A DNA stretch of 64,000 nt from Methanoculleus horonobensis (GTDB lineage Archaea > Halobacteriota > Methanomicrobia > Methanomicrobiales > Methanoculleaceae): contig NZ_BCNY01000015.1 of the NCBI RefSeq assembly GCF_001602375.1, forward strand, positions 744,001 through 808,000. The letters run 5' to 3'. The translations under genes and the position numbers were made by a program. The notes under the pieces were generated by a model. That model did not search any database, was not told where the DNA came from, and saw only the letters and a list, made by a program, of their open reading frames with translations. This document shows, in pieces, positions 31,998 to 40,403 of the stretch (its first letter is position 1; each line of letters starts with the position of its first letter).

Positions 31998-33779
31998 ATG
32001 GCAAAGGAATCAACGATCAGGACCCCCATCGTCTGCGTGATGGGCCACGTAGATCACGGCAAGACATCGCTCCTTGACCGGATCCGGGGCTCGTCCGTGG
32101 TATCTACCGAAGAAGGCGCGATTACACAGCATATCGGCGCCACACTTGTTCCCATCGATGCAGTCACCCGCATGGGCGGGGCCCTGAGCAAGATCAGCGT
32201 CAATGTCCCGGGCCTCCTCTTCATCGACACCCCCGGGCACCACGCCTTCACCACCCTTCGTGCGCGCGGCGGGGCGCTTGCCGACATGGCGATCGTCGTG
32301 GTGGACATCAACGAGGGCTTCCGCCCACAGACGATCGAGGCGCTCCAGATCCTGCGCAACTACAAGACGCCGTTCGTCATCGCGGCAAACAAGGTCGACC
32401 GCATCCACGGCTGGCGCGTCCAGGAGAATCAGCCGTTCTTGAAGACGTTTGCGCAGCAGAACGAGCGCGTCCAGGGTATGGTCGAGACGAAGGTGTATGA
32501 ACTCGTCGGCAAACTCTCCGACCTCGGGTTCAACTCCGAGCGGTTCGACCGGGTCTCGGACTTCGCGCGAAACATCTGCATCGTCCCGACGAGCGCCATC
32601 ACCGGGGAAGGCCTTCCCGACATCCTCATGGTTCTGATCGGGCTTGCCCAGCGCTACATGACCGAGAGCCTCAAGGTCAGCGCCGAAGGTCCCGGCGCCG
32701 GCACCGTGCTCGAGGTGAAGGAGGAGCGGGGGCTCGGGATGACGCTTGATCTGATCCTCTACGACGGCACCCTCAAGGTCGGGGACGAGATCGTCGTCGC
32801 GGGGAACGACCAGATCATCGAGACGAAAGTGCGCTCCCTCTTAAAGCCCCGCCCGATGAGCGAGATCCTGATCGAGGAGCGGTTCGAGCGCGTCAAGTCC
32901 ATCACCGCCGCAGCGGGTATCAAGGTCGCCGCCCCGAAACTCGACGGGGTCATCGCGGGCTCCCCTCTCCGCGTCGTCCGCGGCGGCAACCGGGACGAGG
33001 TGATTGAGCGCGTTCGCCACGAGGTTCAGGACATCGAGGTGAACCTCTCCGATGTCGGCGTCATCATCCGGGCGGACACCATCGGTGCCCTCGAAGCGCT
33101 CTCGAAGGAACTCGAAAGTCACCAGATCCAGGTGATGCGGGCGACCGTGGGGCCGGTCACCCGCCATGACGTCATCGAGGCGGGAACGATCAAAGACCCC
33201 CTCTACAGCGCGCTCATCGCCTTCAACACCCCCGTCCTGCCGGACGCAGTCGACGCCCTTGCGGATTCGGCGATGTCCCACGTCAGCATATTCGAGGGCG
33301 GGGTCATCTACCAGCTCATCGACGACTACGTCGAGTGGAGCGACGAGAAGAAGCAGGAGTTCGAACGGCAGAAGTTCGAGAAGGTGATCATGCCCGCCAA
33401 GATCCGGATCCTCCCGAACTGCGTCTTCCGGCAGAGCAACCCGGCGGTGGTCGGTGTTCGGATCCTCGGCGGGAAACTCCAGAGCGGGGTCGATCTCGCC
33501 CTCCCGAACGGCAAAAAGGTCGGTCGCATCAAGCAGATCCAGGCGAAGAACGAGTCGGTTCAGGAGGCCGAGGCGGGCAAGGAGGTGGCGATCTCGATCG
33601 AAGGGCCGACGGTCGGCCGCCAGATCAACGTCGACGACGACCTCTACGTGGATATCCCGGAGCGGCACGTGAAGGTGATCGAGCGGGAGATGTTCGATCA
33701 CTTAAGCCCGAGTCTGCGCGAGACCCTGGAGGAGTTCACCACCCTTAAGCGCCGGGAAGACCCCTTCTGGGGGAAGTGA
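31998..33779 (+). CDS. infB: Translation initiation factor aIF5B
   Basis: The 593-residue protein is archaeal IF5B, the GTPase that promotes ribosomal subunit joining. The G1 loop is GHVDHGKT (16-23), followed by DTPGHHAF and NKVD in the G domain, then the beta-barrel and C-terminal helical domains. The length matches archaeal IF5B, which lacks the long eukaryotic N-terminal extension. The ATG at 31998 is supported by GGAAGGTGAT just upstream; an upstream in-frame ATG at 31917 adds non-conserved residues. It is followed by the S6e gene, a common archaeal order. Confidence 0.96.
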   Translation: MAKESTIRTPIVCVMGHVDHGKTSLLDRIRGSSVVSTEEGAITQHIGATLVPIDAVTRMGGALSKISVNVPGLLFIDTPGHHAFTTLRARGGALADMAIVVVDINEGFRPQTIEALQILRNYKTPFVIAANKVDRIHGWRVQENQPFLKTFAQQNERVQGMVETKVYELVGKLSDLGFNSERFDRVSDFARNICIVPTSAITGEGLPDILMVLIGLAQRYMTESLKVSAEGPGAGTVLEVKEERGLGMTLDLILYDGTLKVGDEIVVAGNDQIIETKVRSLLKPRPMSEILIEERFERVKSITAAAGIKVAAPKLDGVIAGSPLRVVRGGNRDEVIERVRHEVQDIEVNLSDVGVIIRADTIGALEALSKELESHQIQVMRATVGPVTRHDVIEAGTIKDPLYSALIAFNTPVLPDAVDALADSAMSHVSIFEGGVIYQLIDDYVEWSDEKKQEFERQKFEKVIMPAKIRILPNCVFRQSNPAVVGVRILGGKLQSGVDLALPNGKKVGRIKQIQAKNESVQEAEAGKEVAISIEGPTVGRQINVDDDLYVDIPERHVKVIEREMFDHLSPSLRETLEEFTTLKRREDPFWGK

Positions 33780-33837
33780 CCCGTTCGGGGAACGTGCGGG
33801 TCTCTCCCGCTCGCCCCCCTCCAACCCTGCAGAGGTA

Positions 33838-33850
33838 GTCTTTTAATACC
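33838..33850 (+). promoter_or_regulatory. Putative TATA box of the S6e gene
   Basis: The sequence AGTCTTTTAATACC lies about 45 bp before the S6e start codon. Its TTTTAATA core is AT-rich within a GC-rich gap and fits an archaeal TATA element. A GGAG ribosome site follows near 33881. Confidence 0.45.
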
Positions 33851-33892
33851 ATATTCTCAAATTGTATAGGTACCTTCGAAGGAGTCGTCAAC

Positions 33893-34291
33893 ATGGCAGA
33901 TTTCAAAATCATCCTATCAGACCCGGAGACCGGGCGTTCATATAAGATCGATGCGACCGGCCCCACCGCCGGAGCATTCATCGGCAAGCGCATCAGCGAC
34001 GAGATCAACGGGGACATCCTCGGCTTTGCGGGCTACACGATCCGGATCACCGGCGCTACGGACAAGACCGGTATTCCCTCACGCCGCGACCTTCCCGGCC
34101 CATCCCGGAGAAGGCTCCTCCTCTCCAAGGGTGTCGGGTTCCACCCGGCCATGGACGGGGAACGCCGCAGGAAGTCGGTGCGGGGCAACGAGATCAGCGC
34201 TGACACCGTCCAGATCAACGCCGCCGTGAAGCAGAGCGGTGCAAAGCCCCTGGCAGAATACTTCAGCCAGCCCGAGGCGGCGGCTGAATAA
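33893..34291 (+). CDS. rps6e: Ribosomal protein S6e
   Basis: The 132-residue protein matches archaeal S6e: FKIILSDPETGRSYKIDATG at the start, FIGKRISDEINGDILGFAGY, and DKTGIPSRRDLPGPSRRRLL. It is a small-subunit component with the usual archaeal length, lacking the long phosphorylated eukaryotic tail. It lies directly downstream of aIF5B but has its own TATA-like element and ribosome site, so it can be transcribed alone. Confidence 0.96.
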   Translation: MADFKIILSDPETGRSYKIDATGPTAGAFIGKRISDEINGDILGFAGYTIRITGATDKTGIPSRRDLPGPSRRRLLLSKGVGFHPAMDGERRRKSVRGNEISADTVQINAAVKQSGAKPLAEYFSQPEAAAE

Positions 34292-34544
34292 ATCCGCCCC
34301 CGATCTTTTCTAAAACGCTATTTTCCCGGGTCGATCCGCCCGTATTTCCTGTCGTTCTACCGGCCGCGCCAGGGTTCGCTGAGCGTCGCCGTGAGTCGTG
34401 GCGTCCCCTTGCCGGCCTCGTCCGGTCGGCCCCGCACCTCCACTCACAGAGGCGGCAGGAGTTGAGGTCTTCCAAACCGGTTCCTGACGCAGGCATGCAC
34501 GATTGCCTTTGGGACGGCGGTATGCCACCTCCGGTACAACTATT

Positions 34545-34593
34545 CGCGAGGCGAAGCTCCGCAGGAACAGAGCTTGAGCACCGAAGGTGCGAA
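34545..34593 (+). repeat. Dispersed palindromic repeat, single copy
   Basis: The copy reads GCGAAGCTCCGCAGGAAC, then AGAGCTTGAGCACCGAAGG and TGCGAA, with the core at 34576-34593. It occupies part of the 320-bp gap after S6e and ends about 20 bp before the TrmO start region. Nothing else is evident between 34292 and 34544. Confidence 0.8.
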
Positions 34594-34612
34594 CGGGTGC
34601 CAACGTATGGGC

Positions 34613-35164
34613 ATGGACATGACATCGCCCGAATCCGGCGGCATGGTCCTGCGCCCCGTGGGTTTTGTCCGGAGCAGCGTGCAGGAACCCTTCCTCGTCT
34701 CCGGGAGAGACGGCATCGCGATGCGGGAAGGGCCGGACGCGAGCAGGGATCACGTCAGGAGCGTGAAAGAGGCAGTATCGGAGATCGTCATCGAAGAGAA
34801 CCGCATCGCGCTGCTTGACGGCATCGAGGAGTACTCCCACGTCACGGTGCTGTACTGGGGGCACAAGGTGCCGGAAGAGGACCGGTCAGTCGACCGCGTG
34901 CACCCGATGGGCAGAACGGATATCCCGAAGACCGGGATCTTCTCGACCTGTAGCCCTGCCCGTCCCAACCCCGTGCTCGCGACCGTTGTCGGGTTGCACT
35001 CACGGCGGGGGAACGTTCTCGAGGTCACCGGGCTCGACGCCGTCGACGGCAGTCCCATCATCGATATCAAGCCCTATGTCCCGGCCCAGTACCCGAACGG
35101 CGATGTGCGGATCCCCGCGTGGATGGAGCGGCTCATGAACGAAGTGGGCGAGCGCCGGGCGTGA
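34613..35164 (+). CDS. TrmO-type tRNA t6A N6-methyltransferase (TsaA family)
   Basis: The 183-residue protein has the TsaA/TrmO beta-barrel. RPVGFVRS opens the domain, SHVTVLYWGHK and HPMGRTD follow, and the SAM-site block GIFSTCSPARPNPV is complete. Bacterial TrmO methylates t6A37 of tRNA-Thr. Several ATGs lie close together (34607, 34613, 34619, 34643); the true start is uncertain, and the family-conserved part begins at 34643. The codons before 34600 come from a palindromic repeat, so a longer N-terminus is unlikely to be native. Confidence 0.85.
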   Translation: MDMTSPESGGMVLRPVGFVRSSVQEPFLVSGRDGIAMREGPDASRDHVRSVKEAVSEIVIEENRIALLDGIEEYSHVTVLYWGHKVPEEDRSVDRVHPMGRTDIPKTGIFSTCSPARPNPVLATVVGLHSRRGNVLEVTGLDAVDGSPIIDIKPYVPAQYPNGDVRIPAWMERLMNEVGERRA

Positions 35165-35196
35165 ATCTTTCCTCAAGATGCGTGAAAAAAAGTATG

Positions 35197-35664
35197 TTAT
35201 CGCGACTTCGCGATCGATCTCTCCAGGGCAGGCAGTTTGTCGTCGAACGCCACCCCGTATCTCTTCGCGAGGATGATCACTGCCGCCTCCACCCGGATGT
35301 TCCCGTCGAAGTTGTCGGTGACGATCCGGTGGAGTTCGGCGACGACCTCCTGGGGCGGCTTCTCCGTCGCGGCGGCGATCCGCCCGATCAGTTCCTCATA
35401 AGGGCTCTCCTCCGCTGCGAGGACGTCGGAGGTGGGCTTGAACCCGAGCGGTATCGAGACTTCGGCGAGATCGAAGAGCGGCCGGATGGATCCTCCGTCC
35501 ACCTCGATGAGTCCCTCAGCCTTCGCCCGCTCCAGGAGCTGGTTTGCCTGCTCCTTGTTCATCCACTTCCGGTCGATGGCGATGTAGAAGACGAACTCGC
35601 TCTTCTGCAGCCGATCTTTACGCATGTGCTTGAACGGCGCGGCAACCGCAATCCTGACACTCAC
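35197..35664 (-). CDS. DUF2240 archaeal conserved protein
   Basis: The 155-residue protein matches the archaeal DUF2240 family: VAAPFKHMRKDRLQKSEFVF followed by a winged-helix-like MNKEQANQLLERAKAEGLIE. A C-terminal helical part (VVAELHRIVTDNF) closes it. A role in nucleic-acid binding is possible, but the function is unknown. The GTG start at 35664 overlaps the stop of the upstream gene (GTGA), so the two are coupled. Confidence 0.75.
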   Translation of the reverse strand: MSVRIAVAAPFKHMRKDRLQKSEFVFYIAIDRKWMNKEQANQLLERAKAEGLIEVDGGSIRPLFDLAEVSIPLGFKPTSDVLAAEESPYEELIGRIAAATEKPPQEVVAELHRIVTDNFDGNIRVEAAVIILAKRYGVAFDDKLPALERSIAKSR

Positions 35665-36086
35665 TCGCAGGCACCCTTGAGCATCGTTCGCAGGTCCATC
35701 GCGTCCAGGTCCCCGAGCCGTCCCTCCTTCGCGATGTAGCACTCCGTCACCGCACCTTTGTCGACGATCCGGAGGAAGAAGATGTTCTCCGAGACCGGGA
35801 GCCGCTTTTCAGGGGTGAGCAGCGTCCTCTGCAGGTCGACCCGGAAGTCCGCCACCTCCGTGACCTTCTCGGCGAGCGGCGCGAGGTCGTTCAGGTCGAG
35901 AAACTGCGTCCGCCCGTCTGCGATCTGGACGAGCATCCGCTCCTTGACGAGCCCGTCGACACCCCGTGCGGTGGTATGGGAGTCATGCATCCGGGCTATA
36001 CAGGCAAGCACTTCCCGGAACGGCCGGTTGAGCTCGAAGTCGAGGTCGATGGATTGAGGGAACCGATGGTATATCCTGCGCATCAC
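35661..36086 (-). CDS. Conserved hypothetical protein coupled to DUF2240
   Basis: The 141-residue product has no signal or membrane segment. It begins with YHRFPQSIDLDFELNRPFRE and contains two mixed alpha/beta halves, including RTQFLDLNDLAPLAEKV and ENIFFLRIVDKGAVTECYIA. I do not recognise the family. The 4-bp overlap with the DUF2240 gene suggests they work together. Confidence 0.6.
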   Translation of the reverse strand: MMRRIYHRFPQSIDLDFELNRPFREVLACIARMHDSHTTARGVDGLVKERMLVQIADGRTQFLDLNDLAPLAEKVTEVADFRVDLQRTLLTPEKRLPVSENIFFLRIVDKGAVTECYIAKEGRLGDLDAMDLRTMLKGACE

Positions 36087-36169
36087 TAGAACTGAGGTCT
36101 GCGGAAGGTAAAAAGAATGTGATCGCTAGAGACGCAAACGTTTTCTGCACATCTCCCCCTCCTCCCCCC

Positions 36170-37609
36170 ATGGCCAACCACCTCACGCTCCTGCAGATGA
36201 ACGACTCGCACGGGTACCTGGAGCCGCACCAGGAACTCTTCTATGCCGCCGGGCCGCCGGTGTACCGGACGGCAGGCGGGTATGCCCGGATTGCCACGCT
36301 TCTTCAAGATGCGCGTGATGAGCGGCCGGGAACTGTGCTCGCGTTCGACTGCGGCGACACCATCCATGGGACCTACCCCGCCGTCCAATCAGAGGGCGAA
36401 GCGCTCGTCCCGATCCTGAACGCTCTCGCCTTCGACGGCATGACCGCCCACTGGGAGTTCGCCTACGGCCCGGAGCAGTTCCGGAACGTGGCGGGGAGAC
36501 TCGACTACCCCGTCCTCGCCGACAACTGCTACGACGACGCGACCGGCGACCTGGTCTTTCCCGCGTACACGGTCTCTGAGACCGACGACCTCGCGGTAGG
36601 CGTCATCGGCATCGCCGCAACCATCGTCGACAAGGTGATGCCGGACTCATTCTCGAAAGGAATCCATTTCTCGCTCGGCAGCGCCGAACTCCCGGGGCAC
36701 ATCGCCCACCTCCGCGAAGAGGAGGGGGTGGATCTCGTCGTGGTGATCTCGCACCTCGGGTTTCCGCAGGAGGTGCGACTCGCCCGCGAGACGGATGGGA
36801 TCGACGTCCTCCTCTCGGGGCACACCCACAACCGTCTCTTCGAACCGGCGGTCGTGAACGACACCGTCATCATCCAGTCGGGTTGCCACGGCTCCTTCCT
36901 CGGGCGGCTCGACCTTACGGTCGAGAACCGGCGGGTGAAGGGGTTCGACCACGATCTCATCGTCGTCGGCGAGGAGGTCTGGCCTCACCCGGAGGTCGAG
37001 GAGATGGTCGAGGGGGTCATGGAGCCCCACCGCGAGTACCTCTCCCGGGTCGTCGGGGAGACCCGGACGGGTCTTAACCGGAACACGGTTCTTGAGGCCA
37101 CGATGGACAACCTCCTCCTGCAGGCGCTCATCGACGTCACGGGCGCGGAGATGGCGTTCTCGAACGGGTGGCGCTACGGCGCCCCGGTGCCGCCGGGCGA
37201 GGTCACGATGAACGATCTCTGGGACATCATACCGGTGAACCCCCCGGTCTCGACGGTCGAGGTCACCGGCCGGGAGCTCAGGGCGATGATGGAGGAGAAC
37301 CTGGAACGGACTTTTTCGCGCGATCCCTACCAGCAGATGGGCGGCTACGTGAAGCGGTGCATGGGAGTCAATATTTACTGCAAGCTGGAGAATCCGCCTG
37401 GCCTGCGGATCCAGGAGTTCTTTGCCGGCGGCAGAAGGCTCGACCCGAACGCCGTCTACCGTGCGGCGTTCGTCACCGGCCAGGGCGTGCCGCCGAAGTA
37501 CGGGCGGAACCGGGAGAACCTTGAAATTCATGCAATCGAGGCGCTCGAACGCTACCTGGCAAAAGGCCCCGTCAGCGCCGAACTCCGCGGGAGCGTGACG
37601 GCGATATGA
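36170..37609 (+). CDS. 5'-nucleotidase/metallophosphatase family protein
   Basis: The 479-residue protein has a calcineurin-like phosphatase domain (residues ~1-250) with the metal motifs NDSHGYLEPH, AFDCGDTIHG, VVVISHLG and LSGHTHN. A 5'-nucleotidase C-terminal domain follows, including AFSNGWRYGAPVPPGEVTMNDL and PFNPPVS-like IPVNPPVSTVEVTGREL. In place of the usual Asn-His after the CGD block it reads AHWEFAYG where N-H-E-F-D-x-G is typical; Asn is replaced by Ala. There is no signal peptide, so a cytosolic role in nucleotide or phosphoester hydrolysis is likely. Its stop overlaps the DsrE-like start by 4 bp. Confidence 0.85.
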   Translation: MANHLTLLQMNDSHGYLEPHQELFYAAGPPVYRTAGGYARIATLLQDARDERPGTVLAFDCGDTIHGTYPAVQSEGEALVPILNALAFDGMTAHWEFAYGPEQFRNVAGRLDYPVLADNCYDDATGDLVFPAYTVSETDDLAVGVIGIAATIVDKVMPDSFSKGIHFSLGSAELPGHIAHLREEEGVDLVVVISHLGFPQEVRLARETDGIDVLLSGHTHNRLFEPAVVNDTVIIQSGCHGSFLGRLDLTVENRRVKGFDHDLIVVGEEVWPHPEVEEMVEGVMEPHREYLSRVVGETRTGLNRNTVLEATMDNLLLQALIDVTGAEMAFSNGWRYGAPVPPGEVTMNDLWDIIPVNPPVSTVEVTGRELRAMMEENLERTFSRDPYQQMGGYVKRCMGVNIYCKLENPPGLRIQEFFAGGRRLDPNAVYRAAFVTGQGVPPKYGRNRENLEIHAIEALERYLAKGPVSAELRGSVTAI

Positions 37610-37944
37610 GCCCCTCCGTTCGGGTCGTCATCCACCTCGACGAGCGCGAGAAGGCGGCCCTTGTGCTGCGGAACACAAAGAACCTCGTTGAAGATCTTGC
37701 CGGTGTCGAGGTGGAGGTGGTCGCGCACGCCGACGGGGCGGAGGAGCTCCGCACCGGAAGCCCGCAGGCGGCGCTGATGGCGCAACTTGCGGATCGGGGT
37801 GTCCGGTTCGTCGTCTGCGAGAACACCCTTCGTTCCCGGAACCTGTCGGAGAAAGACTTCCCCGGTTACGTTGGAACCGTCCCGTCCGCGATCGTAGAAC
37901 TGGTCGTCAGACAGGCAGAAGGCTGGCAGTATCTTCGGCCGTAA
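37606..37944 (+). CDS. DsrE-family small protein
   Basis: The 112-residue protein matches the DsrE/DsrF-like fold: VRVVIHLDEREKAALVLRNT at the start, a central LAGVEVEVVAHADGAEEL, and GVRFVVCENTLRSRNL. The single Cys in VVCENT is in the position often used in sulfur-relay members. It is coupled to the nucleotidase gene. A sulfur-transfer function is possible, but many paralogues have unknown roles. Confidence 0.8.
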   Translation: MSPSVRVVIHLDEREKAALVLRNTKNLVEDLAGVEVEVVAHADGAEELRTGSPQAALMAQLADRGVRFVVCENTLRSRNLSEKDFPGYVGTVPSAIVELVVRQAEGWQYLRP

Positions 37945-37959
37945 AAAAGGATGGGTATC

Positions 37960-38337
37960 TTATACGAGCAGGACGGCGTTGACGACACCGTCCTGGCTCG
38001 GTCTGCTGACGATCCGCGCGCGCCCCATCTCGGTCTTGATGACGGCGCCCTTCGTCAGGAGTTTCCGCCGGACGTAGTTCGGGTTGGCGCTGTTCGCCTC
38101 GACCGCCTCGATCTTCGCCTTCTTGGTCTCGCCGGTTGTGGGGTTCGAGACCGTTGCGTAGTCTACCCGGAGTGCCCGAACCTTCTGGTTGCCACCATAG
38201 GTACGGATAATTCTCCTGCGCTCTTCACCGATATGCGTCTCTGCCGGAGCTCTTCCGATCTCCGATCTCTTCTTGCCCTGGGAGGTGTGGTAGCGTCCGC
38301 CCGACGGCTTCCGTACTGATCTTCCTTGCCACTGCAT
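37960..38337 (-). CDS. rps8e: Ribosomal protein S8e
   Basis: The 125-residue protein begins MQWQGRSVRKPSGGRYHTS, the S8e signature, and continues with KVRALRVDYATVSNPTTGE and NPNYVRRKLLTKGAVI. It is an archaeal/eukaryal small-subunit protein. The start at 38337 matches the family N-terminus. It is convergent with the DsrE-like gene and follows hypB on the same strand after about 100 bp. Confidence 0.96.
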   Translation of the reverse strand: MQWQGRSVRKPSGGRYHTSQGKKRSEIGRAPAETHIGEERRRIIRTYGGNQKVRALRVDYATVSNPTTGETKKAKIEAVEANSANPNYVRRKLLTKGAVIKTEMGRARIVSRPSQDGVVNAVLLV

Positions 38338-38441
38338 GTGACCACCGATATACTCTGCTGAGGACGCAATACCCATCGGGGGTAGCAATCTCTCGTTAAA
38401 GTGCTATAACTATTCGGGACCAGGATATTTAACTCTGCTGA

Positions 38442-39107
38442 TCACGCGAGGATCGCGTCCAGCAACGCCTCGAGCCCTTCTCCGGTCTTCATGTTCGTCC
38501 GGAAGATCTTCATCTCCGGGTTGTAGCGGCGCATATCCGCCTCCATCCGGTCGAGGTTGGCGCCGACGAACCCGGCGAGGTCGACCTTGTTGATGACGCC
38601 GATGTTGCTGCTCCGAAACATCATCGGGTGCTTGTTCACCACGTCGTCTCCTTCTGTCGAGCTGACGACGACGATCCTCTTCTCGGCGCCCAGCCGGAAG
38701 TCGGTCGGGCAGACCATGTTGCCGACGTTCTCGATGAAGAGAACGTCGATCTCGTCGAGCGGGAGATGATCGATGGCGTGCTCCACCAGGTGGGCGTCGA
38801 GATGGCACTCCTTCCCGGTGTTCGCGTTGTAGGCCGGAACGTCGAGAGCGACGATCCGCTTGAAGTCGTCGTCGCCGTAGACGTCCCCGGCGATGGCGCC
38901 GGCGCGGAGGCCCCGCTTCCGGATAAGCGGCACCAGCCGCTCGATCGTGGCGGTCTTCCCCGACCCGATGGCGCCGAGAAGATCGAACGCCCGGATGCCG
39001 TGGTCTTTGAGGTGGGCTGCGTTGGCATCTGCAAGGCGGTTGTTGACATCGTAGATGTCCTTCTCCACGTGGACGTCGATGTGATGCATGGTATGTACTG
39101 TGATCAT
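38442..39107 (-). CDS. hypB: Hydrogenase nickel incorporation GTPase HypB
   Basis: The roughly 221-residue protein is HypB, the SIMIBI GTPase that delivers nickel to NiFe hydrogenases with HypA. It has P-loop GAIGSGKT at 45-52, ECHLDAHLVEHAI with the metal-binding Cys-His pair, FIENVGNMVCPTDF, and the base-specificity motif INKVDL. It lacks a His-rich nickel-storage N-terminus, as is usual in methanogens. Two starts are possible, ATG 39107 and ATG 39089 (MHHIDVHVEKD); the second matches most relatives. It is divergent from srp19 with only a 35-bp gap. Confidence 0.93.
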   Translation of the reverse strand: MITVHTMHHIDVHVEKDIYDVNNRLADANAAHLKDHGIRAFDLLGAIGSGKTATIERLVPLIRKRGLRAGAIAGDVYGDDDFKRIVALDVPAYNANTGKECHLDAHLVEHAIDHLPLDEIDVLFIENVGNMVCPTDFRLGAEKRIVVVSSTEGDDVVNKHPMMFRSSNIGVINKVDLAGFVGANLDRMEADMRRYNPEMKIFRTNMKTGEGLEALLDAILA

Positions 39108-39142
39108 GATCTGTTTATAGATTAACCACCAGATCATACACT

Positions 39143-39415
39143 ATGAGCGCTGAACGCATCCTGTACCCCTGTTACTTCGACGCCACGCTCGAGCGGCGGG
39201 AGGGGCGCCGCGTTGCTAAAAATATCGGCGTGAAGTCCCCGGACATCCCTGCCGTCGAGGCAGTCCTGCGGAAGATGAAGGTTCCGCACCGGGTTGAGGA
39301 GCACCACCATCCCGCCCGGTGGGCCGAGCACGAAGGCCGGGTCGTGGTGGAATGGGAGGGGAGCAAGGAAGACCTGATCCGGAAGGTTGCAAGCGGTCTT
39401 GCCGCCCGGAAGTGA
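39143..39415 (+). CDS. srp19: Signal recognition particle protein SRP19
   Basis: The 90-residue protein matches archaeal SRP19, which binds the 7S RNA and primes SRP54 binding. ILYPCYFDATLERREGRRV is the family start, followed by KSPDIPAVEAVLRKMKV. The length is normal. The 7S RNA gene is not in the window. The PHP-domain gene follows 5 bp later. Confidence 0.95.
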   Translation: MSAERILYPCYFDATLERREGRRVAKNIGVKSPDIPAVEAVLRKMKVPHRVEEHHHPARWAEHEGRVVVEWEGSKEDLIRKVASGLAARK

Positions 39416-39420
39416 CTGCG

Positions 39421-40065
39421 ATGTATGATCTGCACACCCATACCATCCTCTCCGACGGCGAACTCCTCCCGACCGAGCTGGTTCGCCGGGCCGCCGTGCT
39501 CGGCTACGAGACGCTCGCGATCACCGACCACGCGGACGCCTCGAACCTCCGGCACCTGGTGGGGGCGGTAGAGGGCGTCCGTGAGTCTGCGCGGTGCTAC
39601 GGCGTGAACCTGCTCGTCGGGGTGGAACTCACTCATGTCCCACCGTCCCTGATAGGGGCGTTTGCACGCGATGCGAAGAAGTTCGGCGCCGATATCGTCG
39701 TGGTGCACGGCGAGACGGTGGTGGAACCGGTCGCCCCGGGAACCAACCGCGCGGCATGCACGTGTGAGTACGTGGACGTGCTCGGCCACCCCGGACTCAT
39801 AGCGATCGAGGATGCGCGGATGGCCGCGGAGCACGGGGTGGCGCTCGAGATCACCTCGCGAGGGGGGCATAACCGCACCAACGGCCACGTGGTCCGGGTG
39901 GCGCGGGAGGCCGGGTGCCGGCTCGTGGTCGATTCCGATACGCATGCTCCGTCCGATCTGCTCTCAAAGGATGCACGGTGGGCGGTCGCGCTCGGCGCGG
40001 GGCTGACGGAGGCGGAATCCCGGGAGGCGCTTTCCCGGGATATTAATCGGCTTCTTCAGAAGTGA
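39421..40065 (+). CDS. PHP-domain phosphatase (histidinol-phosphatase-like)
   Basis: The 214-residue protein has a PHP domain with its metal-binding motifs: MYDLHTHTILSDGEL, AITDHADASN, GVELTHVPP, IVVVHGETV, VLGHPGLI and a final DSDTHAPSDL. PHP enzymes hydrolyse phosphoesters with a tri-metal centre; the archaeal short type is usually annotated as a histidinol phosphatase-like protein. The ATG at 39421 is used because the conserved first strand starts there. The gene forms an operon with srp19. Its real substrate is not determined. Confidence 0.85.
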   Translation: MYDLHTHTILSDGELLPTELVRRAAVLGYETLAITDHADASNLRHLVGAVEGVRESARCYGVNLLVGVELTHVPPSLIGAFARDAKKFGADIVVVHGETVVEPVAPGTNRAACTCEYVDVLGHPGLIAIEDARMAAEHGVALEITSRGGHNRTNGHVVRVAREAGCRLVVDSDTHAPSDLLSKDARWAVALGAGLTEAESREALSRDINRLLQK

Positions 40066-40092
40066 GATGTGGTATTTATAATTTAGCAAAAG

Positions 40093-40124
40093 CTTTTTAT
40101 ACTCTAGTGGTTAATATATATATG
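40093..40124 (+). promoter_or_regulatory. AT-rich promoter region of gar1-tfb
   Basis: Within the most AT-rich short stretch of the area are CTTTTTATA (from 40094) and TTAATATATATATG (40111-40124). Both fit archaeal TATA elements, 45-75 bp before the gar1 start. Two elements could mean two start points for this gar1-tfb operon. Confidence 0.5.
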
Positions 40125-40167
40125 TTACTAAATACGCCCGGGTATAGTACCCCCTAGAGGTTGCAGT

Positions 40168-40392
40168 TTGCGGTTAATCGGTCGTTCTGTAAGTGTTTGC
40201 GGCAATCGCTTGTTAATCTTGCGATGTGATGCTGCTCAGTTGCCCCGCCTCTACGGCGAGGCAGTGGATCGCCGGTTAAAACCCGTAGGGAAGGTCGTTG
40301 ACATATTTGGGAATATATCATCGCCTTATGCCGTAGTCCTCTGCTACAACGGCTGCTCCGTGCAGGTTGGCGAGAAGATCTTTGCGAGATAG
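40168..40392 (+). CDS. gar1: H/ACA ribonucleoprotein subunit Gar1
   Basis: The 74-residue protein matches archaeal Gar1: VGKVVDIFGNISSPYAVV is the core beta-barrel motif. Gar1 binds Cbf5 and supports pseudouridylation guided by H/ACA RNAs. The start is a TTG at 40168 with GAGG at 40156-40159 at proper distance; no ATG precedes the conserved part. It is 11 bp ahead of the TFB gene, a conserved archaeal gene pair. Confidence 0.9.
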   Translation: MRLIGRSVSVCGNRLLILRCDAAQLPRLYGEAVDRRLKPVGKVVDIFGNISSPYAVVLCYNGCSVQVGEKIFAR

Positions 40393-40403
40393 GTGTATAA
40401 TCG

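Noticed and set aside
31796-32077. Plus-strand frame overlapping the aIF5B start
   Set aside because: It overlaps the conserved GTPase N-terminus in another frame and begins inside a palindromic repeat.
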